Assembly (NCBI RefSeq): GCF_006094695.1
Contig: NZ_CP035103.1
Coordinates: forward strand, 2,356,001-2,420,000
Direction of reading: 5' to 3'
Origin: Kocuria rosea
GTDB taxonomy: Bacteria > Actinomycetota > Actinomycetes > Actinomycetales > Micrococcaceae
Length of the DNA stretch: 64,000 nt
The notes under the pieces were generated by a model. It was not told the DNA's origin. It ran no database searches and was given only the letters and a program-made list of their open reading frames with translations. Position 1 is the stretch's first letter, and the number at the start of each line of letters is the position of its first letter. This document shows, one piece after another, positions 53,001 through 59,809 of the stretch. Made by a program: the position numbers and the translations under genes.

Positions 53001-53105
53001 GCCGAGCCAGCGCTGGGCGTTGCCCGTGTCCGCGAAGCCGACCTTGATGAGACGGCCGGACGGGACGGTGCCCGCCGGGGCCGCGGACTGGGGAGGGTGT
53101 GTCAT
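50040..53105 (-). CDS. glnE: bifunctional glutamine synthetase adenylyltransferase/deadenylase
   Basis: 1021 residues. Two nucleotidyltransferase domains: the N-terminal deadenylase with GMGKCGARELNYISDVDVVH and the C-terminal adenylylating domain with AMGRQGGREIGYGSDADVMY, each followed by a GlnD-type helical (PII-uridylyltransferase-like) region (LGPGGLRDVEFTVQLLQL; LGRGGLSDVEWLVQTLQL). Adds or removes AMP on the GlnA1 tyrosine according to nitrogen status. The ATG at 53105 is 18 nt after the glnA2 stop, so glnA2-glnE are cotranscribed. Confidence 0.96.
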   Translation of the reverse strand: MTHPPQSAAPAGTVPSGRLIKVGFADTGNAQRWLGFPELAEVDLDRLLEGLALAASPDVALRLTVRLLEGSPELAERINAGPEASEAMFRLLGSSEALGEFLLRRPEHLDLLAEPAAAEPAEIPGEQFRDALLTAVGADPAARTPVASGTGDAACSALRAAYRRELTRIAIRDVGALYPADHMPAVGRQLADLAAAALEGALAVSRAEAAGTWAPETVDRVRLAVIGMGKCGARELNYISDVDVVHVMAVEDPDGAEPLDGAEATVIATALATGTARALMARGAEPPLWEVDANLRPEGKDGPLVRTLDSHVRYYERWAESWEFQALLKARPVAGDPELGAAYRKAIEPFVWRSSGREGFVESVQAMRRRVTDNIPAAEGERQIKLGPGGLRDVEFTVQLLQLVHGRTDERVRTQATTESLAALSEGGYIGRRDSEQFSAHYRWLRLLEHRIQLFRLRRTHLMPRGEQELTVIARSLRGAADTARPSGDSLLEEWRKVKRSVRGMHERIFYRPLLAALAHLPETDTQLSAESVRDRLAALGYRDPKAAVRHIEALTRGVSRRAEILRTLLPVLLAWLADGVDADAGLLGFRRLSESLGTTPWFLRLLRDSNAAAERLCQILSSSRYVTDLLENSPEATAWLGQDDELCPVSFETLWSEIRAQMARHPDPGEAVRMIRLIRRREELRVALADTSGLLDVEQVVAALSDIDRVCILGALHVAEREVYDRAGRLADVLVVAMGRQGGREIGYGSDADVMYVYAPVGDADPAAAREQAETLLQRMVQLLKAPCTPPIVAERVLEIDNDLRPEGKQGPMVRSVESYAEYYARWAQTWEFQALTRALPLAGSDELADAFRRVVDPLRYPAEFTERQLLEIRRMKARVENERMPRGADPARHLKLGRGGLSDVEWLVQTLQLQHGHRIQGLRTTNTLLALHAAEEAGLVSAEDALALSAAWRLATAVRNGNVLRTGRRSDALPAKRADLEAVARWCGYPHGCAGRLEEDYLRTTRKARAVFERLFYGH

Positions 53106-53123
53106 GGGACGGTCCGTCCGGGG

Positions 53124-54464
53124 TCAGAGGATGCCGAGGTTGTTCTTGAGCTCGAAGTGCGTGACGACCCGGCGGTAGTCGTTCCAGTCGCGGCGCTTGT
53201 TGCGCAGGAAGTAGTCGTAGACCTGCTCCCCGAGCAGCTCGGCCATGAACTCCGACTCCTCGGTCTCCCGGATGGCGTCGTACAGGCTCGAGGGCAGCGG
53301 GTTGTGGCCGAGGGCGCGGCGCTCCGCGGAGCTCATCGCCGCGACGTCGTCCAGCTCCACGGGCGGGAGCTCGTACTCGTTCTCGATGCCCCGCAGACCC
53401 GCGGCCAGCAGCGCGGCGTAGGAGAGGTAGGGGTTCGTGGCGGAGTCGATGCCGCGGTACTCGATGCGCGCGGCCTGCACCTTGTCCGGCTTGGACAGGG
53501 GCACCCGCACGAGCGCGGAGCGGTTGTTGTGGCCCCAGGACTGGTAGGAGGGGGCCTCTCCCCCGCCCCACAGCCGCTTGTAGGAGTTGACGAACTGGTT
53601 GGTCACCGACGTGAACTCGGGGGCGTGACGCAGGATGCCGGCGATGAAGTGCCCGGCCGTGCGGGAGAGGCGGAACTCGGACCCGGCCTCGAAGAAGGCG
53701 TTGGTGTCCCCCTCGAAGAGCGAGAAGTGGGTGTGCATGCCGGAGCCGGGGTGCTCGGTGAACGGCTTGGGCATGAAGGTCGCGTACAGCCCCTGCGAGA
53801 GCGCGACCTCCTTGATGACCGTGCGGAACGTCATGATGTTGTCGGCCGTCTGCAGGGCGTCGGCGTAGCGCAGGTCGATCTCGTTCTGCCCGGGGCCGGC
53901 CTCGTGGTGGGAGAACTCAACGGAGATCCCGACGGCCTCCAGCATGTTCACGGCCTTGCGCCGGAAGTCCTGCACCACGCCGCCCGGCACGTGGTCGAAG
54001 TACCCCTCGTGGTCCACGGGCGTGGGCCGGCCCTCGGCGTCGAGGTCCGCGGACTTCAGCAGGTAGAACTCGATCTCCGGCGCCGTGTAGCAGGTGAAGC
54101 CCATGTCCGAGGCCTTCTCCAGGACCCGCTTGAGCACCCCGCGCGGGTCCGAGGACGAGGGCTCGCCGTCCGGGGTGAGGATGTTGCAGAACATCCGGGC
54201 GGTGGGCTCCGTCTCGCTGCGCCAGGGCAGGATCTGGAACGTGGACGGGTCCGGCTGCAGGAGCATGTCCGCCTCGGAGACCCGCGACAGGCCCTCGATG
54301 GAGGAGCCGTCGAAGCCGAGCCCCTCCTCGAAGGCCGCCTCGACCTCGGCGGGGGCCAGGGCCACCGACTTGAGGCTCCCGACGACGTCCGTGAACCACA
54401 TGCGCACGAAGCGCACGTCGCGCTCCTCGATGGTCCTGAGGACGAACTCCTGCTGACGGTCCAT
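53124..54464 (-). CDS. glnA2: glutamine synthetase GlnA2 (non-adenylylated type)
   Basis: 446 residues. Starts MDRQQEFVLRTIEERDVRFVRM with the GS beta-grasp, GFDGSSIEGLSRVSEADM, catalytic FSHHEAGPGQNEIDL, and HPGSGMHTHFSLFEGD. The position of the GlnA1 adenylylation tyrosine is replaced by VELDDVAAMSSAERRAL, so GlnE should not modify it although both share a transcript. Some actinobacterial GlnA2 proteins make glutamine, others act on polyamines or D-glutamate; the sequence alone does not decide. AGGAAGACAA upstream supports the start; an open extension to 54629 is non-family. Confidence 0.93.
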   Translation of the reverse strand: MDRQQEFVLRTIEERDVRFVRMWFTDVVGSLKSVALAPAEVEAAFEEGLGFDGSSIEGLSRVSEADMLLQPDPSTFQILPWRSETEPTARMFCNILTPDGEPSSSDPRGVLKRVLEKASDMGFTCYTAPEIEFYLLKSADLDAEGRPTPVDHEGYFDHVPGGVVQDFRRKAVNMLEAVGISVEFSHHEAGPGQNEIDLRYADALQTADNIMTFRTVIKEVALSQGLYATFMPKPFTEHPGSGMHTHFSLFEGDTNAFFEAGSEFRLSRTAGHFIAGILRHAPEFTSVTNQFVNSYKRLWGGGEAPSYQSWGHNNRSALVRVPLSKPDKVQAARIEYRGIDSATNPYLSYAALLAAGLRGIENEYELPPVELDDVAAMSSAERRALGHNPLPSSLYDAIRETEESEFMAELLGEQVYDYFLRNKRRDWNDYRRVVTHFELKNNLGIL

Positions 54465-54529
54465 GGTTGTCTTCCTCGTCTTCCTGCCCGGGAGTGCTGT
54501 GCCGCCCGGGCACGCCTGCTGTCCCGCCC

Positions 54530-54535
54530 ACTCTA
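54530..54535 (-). promoter_or_regulatory. candidate -10 box (TAGAGT) for glnA2-glnE
   Basis: TAGAGT on the minus strand about 65 nt upstream of the glnA2 ATG. It is flanked by two direct copies of GCTGTCCCGCC (54518-54528 and 54540-54550, 22 nt apart), possibly a regulator site. Confidence 0.4.
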
Positions 54536-54589
54536 ACGCGCTGTCCCGCCGCGCCCGCCGGACCGGACGGCGCGGACGGGCGCGCCCGA

Positions 54590-54595
54590 TAGGGT
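54590..54595 (+). promoter_or_regulatory. -10 box (TAGGGT) for leaderless panB
   Basis: TAGGGT ends 6 nt before the panB ATG at 54602. Confidence 0.5.
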
Positions 54596-54601
54596 GGGGC
54601 C

Positions 54602-55438
54602 ATGACCCAGGAGACACCCCGTCCGGCACCGGGCGCGCTGGACGTGCGCCGGGTGCGCACGCACCACCTGCGCGAGGCCAAGCGCCGTGACGAGAAGTTC
54701 ACGATGCTCACGTGCTACGACGCCCTGACGGCGGCGATCTTCGACGCGGCCGGCGTCGACTCGCTGCTGGTCGGGGACTCCGCGGGCAACAACGTCCTGG
54801 GCCACTCCAGCACCCTGCCCGTCACCGTGGACGAGCTGCTGCCGATGTGCCGTGCCGTGTCCGGCGCCGTCGAGCGCGCGTTCGTGGTGGTGGACCTGCC
54901 CTTCGGCTCCTACGAGGCCTCCCCCGAGCAGGCGGTGGCCACCGCGGTGCGCTTCCTCAAGGAGGGCGGCGCGCACGCGGTGAAGCTCGAGGGCGGGGCG
55001 TGGTTCGCCCCCCACGTCCGGGCCATGGTCCAGGCCGGGGTGCCCGTCGTGGCCCACATCGGCTTCACCCCGCAGAGCGAGCACGCCCTGGGCGGGTACC
55101 GGGTGCAGGGGCGCGGCGACGCCGCGCGCACGCTCGTGGAGGACGCCCGCGCCCTCGAGGCCGCCGGGGCCTTCTGCCTGGTGATGGAGATGGTCCCGGC
55201 GGAGGCCGCCGCGGCCGTGGACGCCGCCCTGGAGATCCCGACCGTGGGCATCGGGGCCGGGCCCGCGACCACCGGCCAGGTGCTCGTGTGGCAGGACATG
55301 CTGGGGCTGCGCCGGGGCCGGATGCCGCGCTTCGTCCGGCAGTACGCGGACCTGCACGGGGTGGTCTCCGACGCCGTGGGCCGCTACGTCGAGGACGTGC
55401 GCTCGGGGGCCTTCCCGGCCCCGGAGCACGGCTTCTGA
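54602..55438 (+). CDS. panB: 3-methyl-2-oxobutanoate hydroxymethyltransferase
   Basis: 278 residues. First step of pantothenate synthesis: transfers a hydroxymethyl group from 5,10-methylene-THF to ketoisovalerate. Conserved TMLTCYDALTAAIFDAAGVD, VGDSAGNNVLGHSSTLPVT (metal Asp), VDLPFGSY, KLEGG, GFTPQSEHALGGYRVQGR and the catalytic LVMEMVP are all visible; GIGAGPATTGQVLVWQDMLG near the C-terminus. Divergent from glnA2, as in mycobacteria. Probably leaderless. Confidence 0.96.
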   Translation: MTQETPRPAPGALDVRRVRTHHLREAKRRDEKFTMLTCYDALTAAIFDAAGVDSLLVGDSAGNNVLGHSSTLPVTVDELLPMCRAVSGAVERAFVVVDLPFGSYEASPEQAVATAVRFLKEGGAHAVKLEGGAWFAPHVRAMVQAGVPVVAHIGFTPQSEHALGGYRVQGRGDAARTLVEDARALEAAGAFCLVMEMVPAEAAAAVDAALEIPTVGIGAGPATTGQVLVWQDMLGLRRGRMPRFVRQYADLHGVVSDAVGRYVEDVRSGAFPAPEHGF

Positions 55439-55439
55439 G

Positions 55440-55501
55440 CCGCCGCGCCCGGCGCACCGTTCCGGGGCGCCCCGGCCGTCGGGGTGCTGCGCCCGCGGCG
55501 G
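55440..55501. terminator. imperfect hairpin between panB and the SPOR-like gene
   Basis: Outer stem CCGCCGCG (55440-55447) with CGCGGCGG (55494-55501) and partial inner pairing, between convergent genes. Confidence 0.35.
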
Positions 55502-55502
55502 A

Positions 55503-55679
55503 TCAGCCCTCCTCGAAGGCGCGGTCCTCCTCGTCCCACTGCCGGGTGCGCTCCGCGGCGAGCTTCAGCGCGTTCTGCGCCTCCTCGCGCGTGGCGTAGG
55601 GCCCGAGCAGCTTGCGGTAGTCCGACTGCGGGCCCTCCTCGACCTGGTGGGTGTAGGTGTTGAACCAGTACTCGGCCAT
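55503..55679 (-). CDS. 58-residue SPOR-domain-like protein
   Basis: A short gene easily missed: MAEYWFNTYTHQVEEGPQS, then YRKLLGPYATREEAQNALKLA and a charged end (RTRQWDEEDRAFEEG). The GPYATREEAQ segment is the helix-strand signature of SPOR-like domains; homologous short proteins (a WFN start and a GPY-TREEA motif) occur beside map and panB in Micrococcales. It has no signal peptide or membrane helix, so is probably cytoplasmic rather than a peptidoglycan-binding SPOR. GAGGTC precedes the ATG closely. Function unknown. Confidence 0.82.
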   Translation of the reverse strand: MAEYWFNTYTHQVEEGPQSDYRKLLGPYATREEAQNALKLAAERTRQWDEEDRAFEEG

Positions 55680-55740
55680 GACCTCTCCTCTCGACGGCCG
55701 CCGGGCCCCGGTGACCGGACCGGCCCCGTGCCCGGCGCGC

Positions 55741-55754
55741 TAGGGTAGATCCTA
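55741..55754. promoter_or_regulatory. overlapping divergent -10 boxes for map and the SPOR-like gene
   Basis: TAGGGT (55741-55746, plus strand) and TAGGAT (55754-55749, minus strand) are 2 nt apart; transcription in the two directions should compete. Leaders would be about 60 nt each. Confidence 0.4.
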
Positions 55755-55810
55755 GGCCCGGACCGGCCCGGACGGGGCCGGCCCACCCGATCCAGGAGGT
55801 CCAGACCCCC

Positions 55811-56710
55811 GTGCCCACGCACAACCTCACCGCTCCCGCCCCCGGCGGCACCGCCCCCGTCGGCGCCCTCGCCCCCGGCGCCGTGACCCCCGGCCGGCCC
55901 GTGCCGGCGTCCATCCCCCGCCCCGAGTACGTGGGCCGGGCGGAGCCGGACGAGGGCCGCGGCGGCGACGTCTACACCCCGGACGAGATCGAGCTCATCC
56001 GCGCGGCGGGCCGGATCGCGGCGCGCGCCCTGCAGGAGGCCGGCCGGGCCGCCGTGCCGGGCACGACCACGGACGAGCTCGACCGGATCGCCCACGAGTA
56101 CCTGTGCGACCACGGGGCCTACCCCTCCTGCCTGGGGTACCGGGGCTTCCCCAAGTCCATCTGCACGTCCCTCAACGAGGTGATCTGCCACGGCATCCCC
56201 GACTCCACGGTGCTGGAGGAGGGCGACATCATCAACCTGGACGTCACGGCCTACAAGGACGGCTTCCACGGCGACACCAACCGGATGTTCCTGGTGGGCG
56301 AGGTCGACGAGCAGTCCCGCCTGCTGGTCGAGCGCACCGAGGAGGCCCTGAACCGGGCCGTCAAGGCCGTCCGCCCGGGCCGGGAGATCAATGTCATCGG
56401 CCGCGTCATCGAGAAGTACGCCCGGCGCTTCGACTACGGCGTGGTGCGGGACTTCACCGGCCACGGGGTGGGCCGGGAGTTCCACTCCGGGCTGATCGTC
56501 CCCCACTACGACGCCGCGCCGTCCTACTCCACCCCGATGGTCCCGGGCATGGTCTTCACGATCGAGCCCATGCTGACCCTGGGCACGATCCAGTGGGAGC
56601 AGTGGGACGACGACTGGACCGTGACCACGCGCGACCGGCGGCGCAGCGCGCAGTTCGAGCACACCATGGCCGTCACCGAGGACGGGGTGGACGTCCTCAC
56701 CCTTCCGTAG
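55811..56710 (+). CDS. map: methionine aminopeptidase, type I
   Basis: 299 residues. Removes initiator methionine. Metal ligands and active site are visible in [21 protein letters not shown], the [17 protein letters not shown] segment (two Asp), GHGVGREFH (His), MVFTIEPML (Glu) and [15 protein letters not shown] (Glu). A Pro/Ala/Gly-rich N-terminal extension of about 50 residues precedes the [10 protein letters not shown] core, as in actinobacterial MapB, where an N-terminal SH3-ligand-like stretch may contact the ribosome. GTG start with AGGAGG about 10 nt upstream. Confidence 0.95.
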   Translation: MPTHNLTAPAPGGTAPVGALAPGAVTPGRPVPASIPRPEYVGRAEPDEGRGGDVYTPDEIELIRAAGRIAARALQEAGRAAVPGTTTDELDRIAHEYLCDHGAYPSCLGYRGFPKSICTSLNEVICHGIPDSTVLEEGDIINLDVTAYKDGFHGDTNRMFLVGEVDEQSRLLVERTEEALNRAVKAVRPGREINVIGRVIEKYARRFDYGVVRDFTGHGVGREFHSGLIVPHYDAAPSYSTPMVPGMVFTIEPMLTLGTIQWEQWDDDWTVTTRDRRRSAQFEHTMAVTEDGVDVLTLP

Positions 56711-56719
56711 GCCCTGCCG

Positions 56720-56725
56720 TAGACT
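56720..56725 (+). promoter_or_regulatory. candidate -10 box (TAGACT) for ppgK
   Basis: TAGACT 43 nt upstream of the ppgK ATG, just after map. Confidence 0.4.
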
Positions 56726-56768
56726 GCCCACTGATCATCCGACCACGGCCCCACGAGAGGACCGCCCC

Positions 56769-57581
56769 ATGACCACACCAGACCGCGACGTCGCCGCCGT
56801 CCCGAACCGCCGCGTCATCGGCATCGACTTCGGCGGCACCGGGACCAAGGGCGGGATCGTGGACCTCGACACGGGCGAGCTCGTCGGCGAGCGCTTCCGG
56901 ATCGCCACGCCCCGCCCGGCCACCCCCGAGAAGGTCGCGGAGGTGATGCAGCAGATCGTCGCGGAGCTGCAGTCCCGTCCCGAGGCTCCCGCCCCCGACT
57001 CGCCCGTGGGCATCGTCTTCCCGGCGATCATCAAGGAGGGCGTGGCCCTGTCCGCGGCGAACATCGACAAGTCCTGGATCGGCACGGACGTCGACGGCCT
57101 CATGACCGAACGGCTCGGCCGTCCGGTCGAGGCCCTCAACGACGCCGACGCCGCGGGGCTGGCCGAGGCCGTCTACGGCGCCGGACGGGGCGTCAAGGGT
57201 CTGGTCATCGTGATCACCCTGGGCACCGGGATCGGCTCCGCCCTGATCCTCAACGGCAAGCTCGTCCCGAACGCCGAGCTGGGGCACCTGGAGATCGACG
57301 GCCACGACGCCGAGACGAAGGCGTCCGCCGCCGCGCGCGAGCGCGAGGACATGCCGTGGAAGAAGTGGGCGACCACCCGCCTGCAGCGCTACTTCAGCCA
57401 CGTGGAGTTCCTGTTCTCGCCCAACCTGTTCGTGGTCGGCGGCGGGGTGTCGAAGAAGGCGGAGAAGTTCCTCCCCTTCATCGAGCTGCGCACGCCCGTG
57501 AAGGTCGCCGAGCTCCGCAACAACGCCGGGATCGTGGGCGCCGCCCTGTGGGCCGGCATCCCGCACGCGCCCGAGAGCTGA
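56769..57581 (+). CDS. ppgK: polyphosphate glucokinase
   Basis: 270 residues. ROK-type sugar kinase using polyphosphate (and often ATP) to make glucose 6-phosphate. Phosphate-1 loop GIDFGGTGTKGGIVDLDTG, sugar-binding LNDADAAGLAEA, and ITLGTGIGSALILNGKLVPN with NAELGHLEI are present; the zinc cysteines of bacterial ROK glucokinases are absent, as expected. GAGAGGA precedes the ATG. It ends at a terminator hairpin, facing nrdR convergently across a 237-nt spacer that contains only two terminators. Confidence 0.95.
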   Translation: MTTPDRDVAAVPNRRVIGIDFGGTGTKGGIVDLDTGELVGERFRIATPRPATPEKVAEVMQQIVAELQSRPEAPAPDSPVGIVFPAIIKEGVALSAANIDKSWIGTDVDGLMTERLGRPVEALNDADAAGLAEAVYGAGRGVKGLVIVITLGTGIGSALILNGKLVPNAELGHLEIDGHDAETKASAAAREREDMPWKKWATTRLQRYFSHVEFLFSPNLFVVGGGVSKKAEKFLPFIELRTPVKVAELRNNAGIVGAALWAGIPHAPES

Positions 57582-57600
57582 GCCCGGTCCGACGACGACG

Positions 57601-57630
57601 CCCGGTCACCTTCGCGAGGAGGTGACCGGG
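57601..57630 (+). terminator. ppgK terminator hairpin
   Basis: An 11-bp perfect stem (57601-57611 with 57620-57630), 8-nt loop, extendable on the outside by CGACG/CGTCG pairing with a small bulge. Confidence 0.6.
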
Positions 57631-57670
57631 CGGCGTCGTGACCGGGCGGGAACGATCCGGCCGGGGGCAG

Positions 57671-57719
57671 AAAAAAACCCGCCGGGGGCCGCGGCTTCCC
57701 CTCCGCAGCCCCCGGCGGG
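57671..57719 (-). terminator. canonical intrinsic terminator with U tract for hisD-nrdR
   Basis: On the minus strand a 12-bp GC stem (arms 57708-57719 and 57678-57689) is followed directly by seven T residues (57677-57671), a textbook Rho-independent terminator and rare in this GC-rich sequence. Confidence 0.85.
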
Positions 57720-57818
57720 AGCTTGTTGTGGACCCCACTCTACGGTCCTCATCCGGCCTGCGGCAAGGGACACGCCGGGACGTGGCGGCCGGAGCCGGTG
57801 CACCGCACGGGCGGGTCG

Positions 57819-58388
57819 TCAGAGCAGCCTCGGCTGGGACACGCCCTCGAGGCCCTTGCCCCGCGGCCGCCGGCCGCTGCGCTTCCGGGCGGCGCCGATG
57901 GGCTCCACGGTGGCGGGGATGGTCTGCTGCCCGGTCTGCTCGGCCTGCTGCCGGCGCAGGAGGTCGATCGCCTCCTCGAAGTCCCCCAGGCCGTCGAAGG
58001 CCTGGTAGACGCTGGCGAAGCGCAGGTACGCCACGACGTCCAGCCGGCGGAGCGGGGCCAGGATCGCGAGCCCCACCTCGTGCGCCTCGATCTCCGCGGC
58101 GCCCAGCGCCCGGATCGTCTCCTCGACCTCCTGGGCGAGCATCGCGAGGTCGTCCTCGCTCACCGGCCGCCCCTGGCAGGCCTTGCGCACCCCGTTGACG
58201 ATCTTCTGCCGGTCGAAGGGCTCGGTGACGCCCGAGCGCTTGATGACCGAGATGGTCGTGGTCTCGAGCGTGGTGAAGCGCCGGCCGCACTCGGAGCACT
58301 GGCGGCGGCGGCGGATCGCCGTCCCGTCGTCCGTGGTGCGGCTGTCGACGACGCGGGAGTCGGTGTGACGGCAGAACGGGCAGTGCAC
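57819..58388 (-). CDS. nrdR: transcriptional repressor NrdR
   Basis: 189 residues. Nucleotide-sensing repressor of ribonucleotide reductase genes. The N-terminal zinc ribbon has MHCPFC and [13 protein letters not shown] (C3, C6 and a later CxxC pair); then an ATP-cone ([20 protein letters not shown]). The C-terminal about 35 residues ([13 protein letters not shown]) are a basic extension. GTG start 7 nt after the hisD stop, with its ribosome site inside hisD, so cotranscribed with hisD. No NrdR boxes or nrd genes are in the window. Confidence 0.95.
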   Translation of the reverse strand: MHCPFCRHTDSRVVDSRTTDDGTAIRRRRQCSECGRRFTTLETTTISVIKRSGVTEPFDRQKIVNGVRKACQGRPVSEDDLAMLAQEVEETIRALGAAEIEAHEVGLAILAPLRRLDVVAYLRFASVYQAFDGLGDFEEAIDLLRRQQAEQTGQQTIPATVEPIGAARKRSGRRPRGKGLEGVSQPRLL

Positions 58389-58395
58389 GGTCGGA

Positions 58396-59751
58396 TCAGC
58401 TCCCGGTGCGGATCGTGATGGCCCGGCCGTGCGCGGGCAGGTCCTCGGAGCGCGCGACGGCCACGATGTCCTCCCCGATCACGGCGAGCGCGTCCTGGGT
58501 GTACTCGACGATCTGCACCGCCTTCATGAAGGCGGTGGTGGACAGGCCCTGGGCGTGCACCGCCGTCCCGCCCGTGGGCAGCACGTGGTTCGAGCCCGCC
58601 GCGTAGTCGCCGAGCGGGACGGGGCTGTAGGGCCCCAGGAAGATCGCCCCCGCGTTGCGCACCCGGGCGGCGACCTCCTGCGGGTCGGCGGTGTGGATCT
58701 CGAGGTGCTCGGCGGCGTAGGCGTCGGCCACGGCGATCGAGGAGTCGAGGTCGTCGGTGAGCACGATCCCGGACTGCGGCCCGGACAGGGCGGTGGTGAT
58801 CCGCTCCCGGTGCTTCGCCTCGGGGACCTGGACGGCGAGCTCCGCGGCGACCCGCTCGGCGAGCCCGGGCGAGTGGGTGATCAGCACCGCGCCGGCGGCG
58901 GGGTCGTGCTCGGCCTGGGAGATCAGGTCGGCGGCCACGTAGGCCGGCACGGCGGTGTCGTCGGCCAGCACGGCGATCTCGGTGGTCCCCGCCTCGGCGT
59001 CCACGCCGACCACGGAGCGGAGCAGGCGCTTGGCGGTGGCGACGTAGACGTTGCCCGGACCGGTCACGGTGTCGACCGGCTCGAGGACGTCGTCGCCGTC
59101 CGTGACCCCGTGGGCCATGGCGGCCAGCGACTGGGCGCCGCCGATGGCCCAGACCTCGTCCACCCCGAGCAGCCCGGCGGCCGCGAGGATCGTGGGGTGC
59201 GGCAGGCCCCCGAACTCCTTCTGCGGCGGGCTGCACAGCACCACGGAGCCGACCCCGGCCGCCTGGGCCGGGACGACGTTCATGACCACGGACGAGGGGT
59301 AGACGGCCAGCCCGCCGGGCACGTAGAGCCCCGCTCGGCGCAGGGGCGTCCACCGGTGCACGAGCACGGCGCCGGGCGCCACCTCGACGCGGGCGTCGGC
59401 CGGGCGCTGCGCCTGCGCGAAGGCCCGGGTGCGCTCGATGGCGGTCTCCAGGCCCCGGCGCACGGCCGGGTCCAGCTCGTCGACGGCCCGCCGGATCTCC
59501 GCCGGGTCGACGCGCAGCCGGTCCTGGGCCACGCCGTCGAAGCGCTGCGCGTAGCGGCGCAGGGCGACGGCGCCCTCGGTGCGGACCGCGGCGATGATCT
59601 CCTCCACGGCCTGCTGCGCCGAGGCGAGCGACGTGGCGCTCTGCCGGGGCACTGCCGCCCGCAGATCGGACCAGGACAGGTGCCGGCCGCGCAGGTCGAT
59701 CGTTCGCAGGACGGGAGTCGTGGTCGTCTCAGCAGTAGTCACGCTCTCCAT
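58396..59751 (-). CDS. hisD: histidinol dehydrogenase
   Basis: 451 residues. Last two steps of histidine synthesis: NAD-dependent oxidation of histidinol to histidine. Signature region [14 protein letters not shown] with [13 protein letters not shown], catalytic Glu-His in [10 protein letters not shown], and the zinc ligand His in [11 protein letters not shown]. Starts [20 protein letters not shown]. Other his genes are not in the window; the operon here is hisD-nrdR, ending at the U-tract terminator. Only 58 nt separate it from the end of dnaE. Confidence 0.96.
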   Translation of the reverse strand: MESVTTAETTTTPVLRTIDLRGRHLSWSDLRAAVPRQSATSLASAQQAVEEIIAAVRTEGAVALRRYAQRFDGVAQDRLRVDPAEIRRAVDELDPAVRRGLETAIERTRAFAQAQRPADARVEVAPGAVLVHRWTPLRRAGLYVPGGLAVYPSSVVMNVVPAQAAGVGSVVLCSPPQKEFGGLPHPTILAAAGLLGVDEVWAIGGAQSLAAMAHGVTDGDDVLEPVDTVTGPGNVYVATAKRLLRSVVGVDAEAGTTEIAVLADDTAVPAYVAADLISQAEHDPAAGAVLITHSPGLAERVAAELAVQVPEAKHRERITTALSGPQSGIVLTDDLDSSIAVADAYAAEHLEIHTADPQEVAARVRNAGAIFLGPYSPVPLGDYAAGSNHVLPTGGTAVHAQGLSTTAFMKAVQIVEYTQDALAVIGEDIVAVARSEDLPAHGRAITIRTGS

Positions 59752-59809
59752 GGTATTCCACCGCGGCGCCCGGCCGGGTGCCGGGCCTTGCGCTCCGCCG
59801 CCCGGTGGG

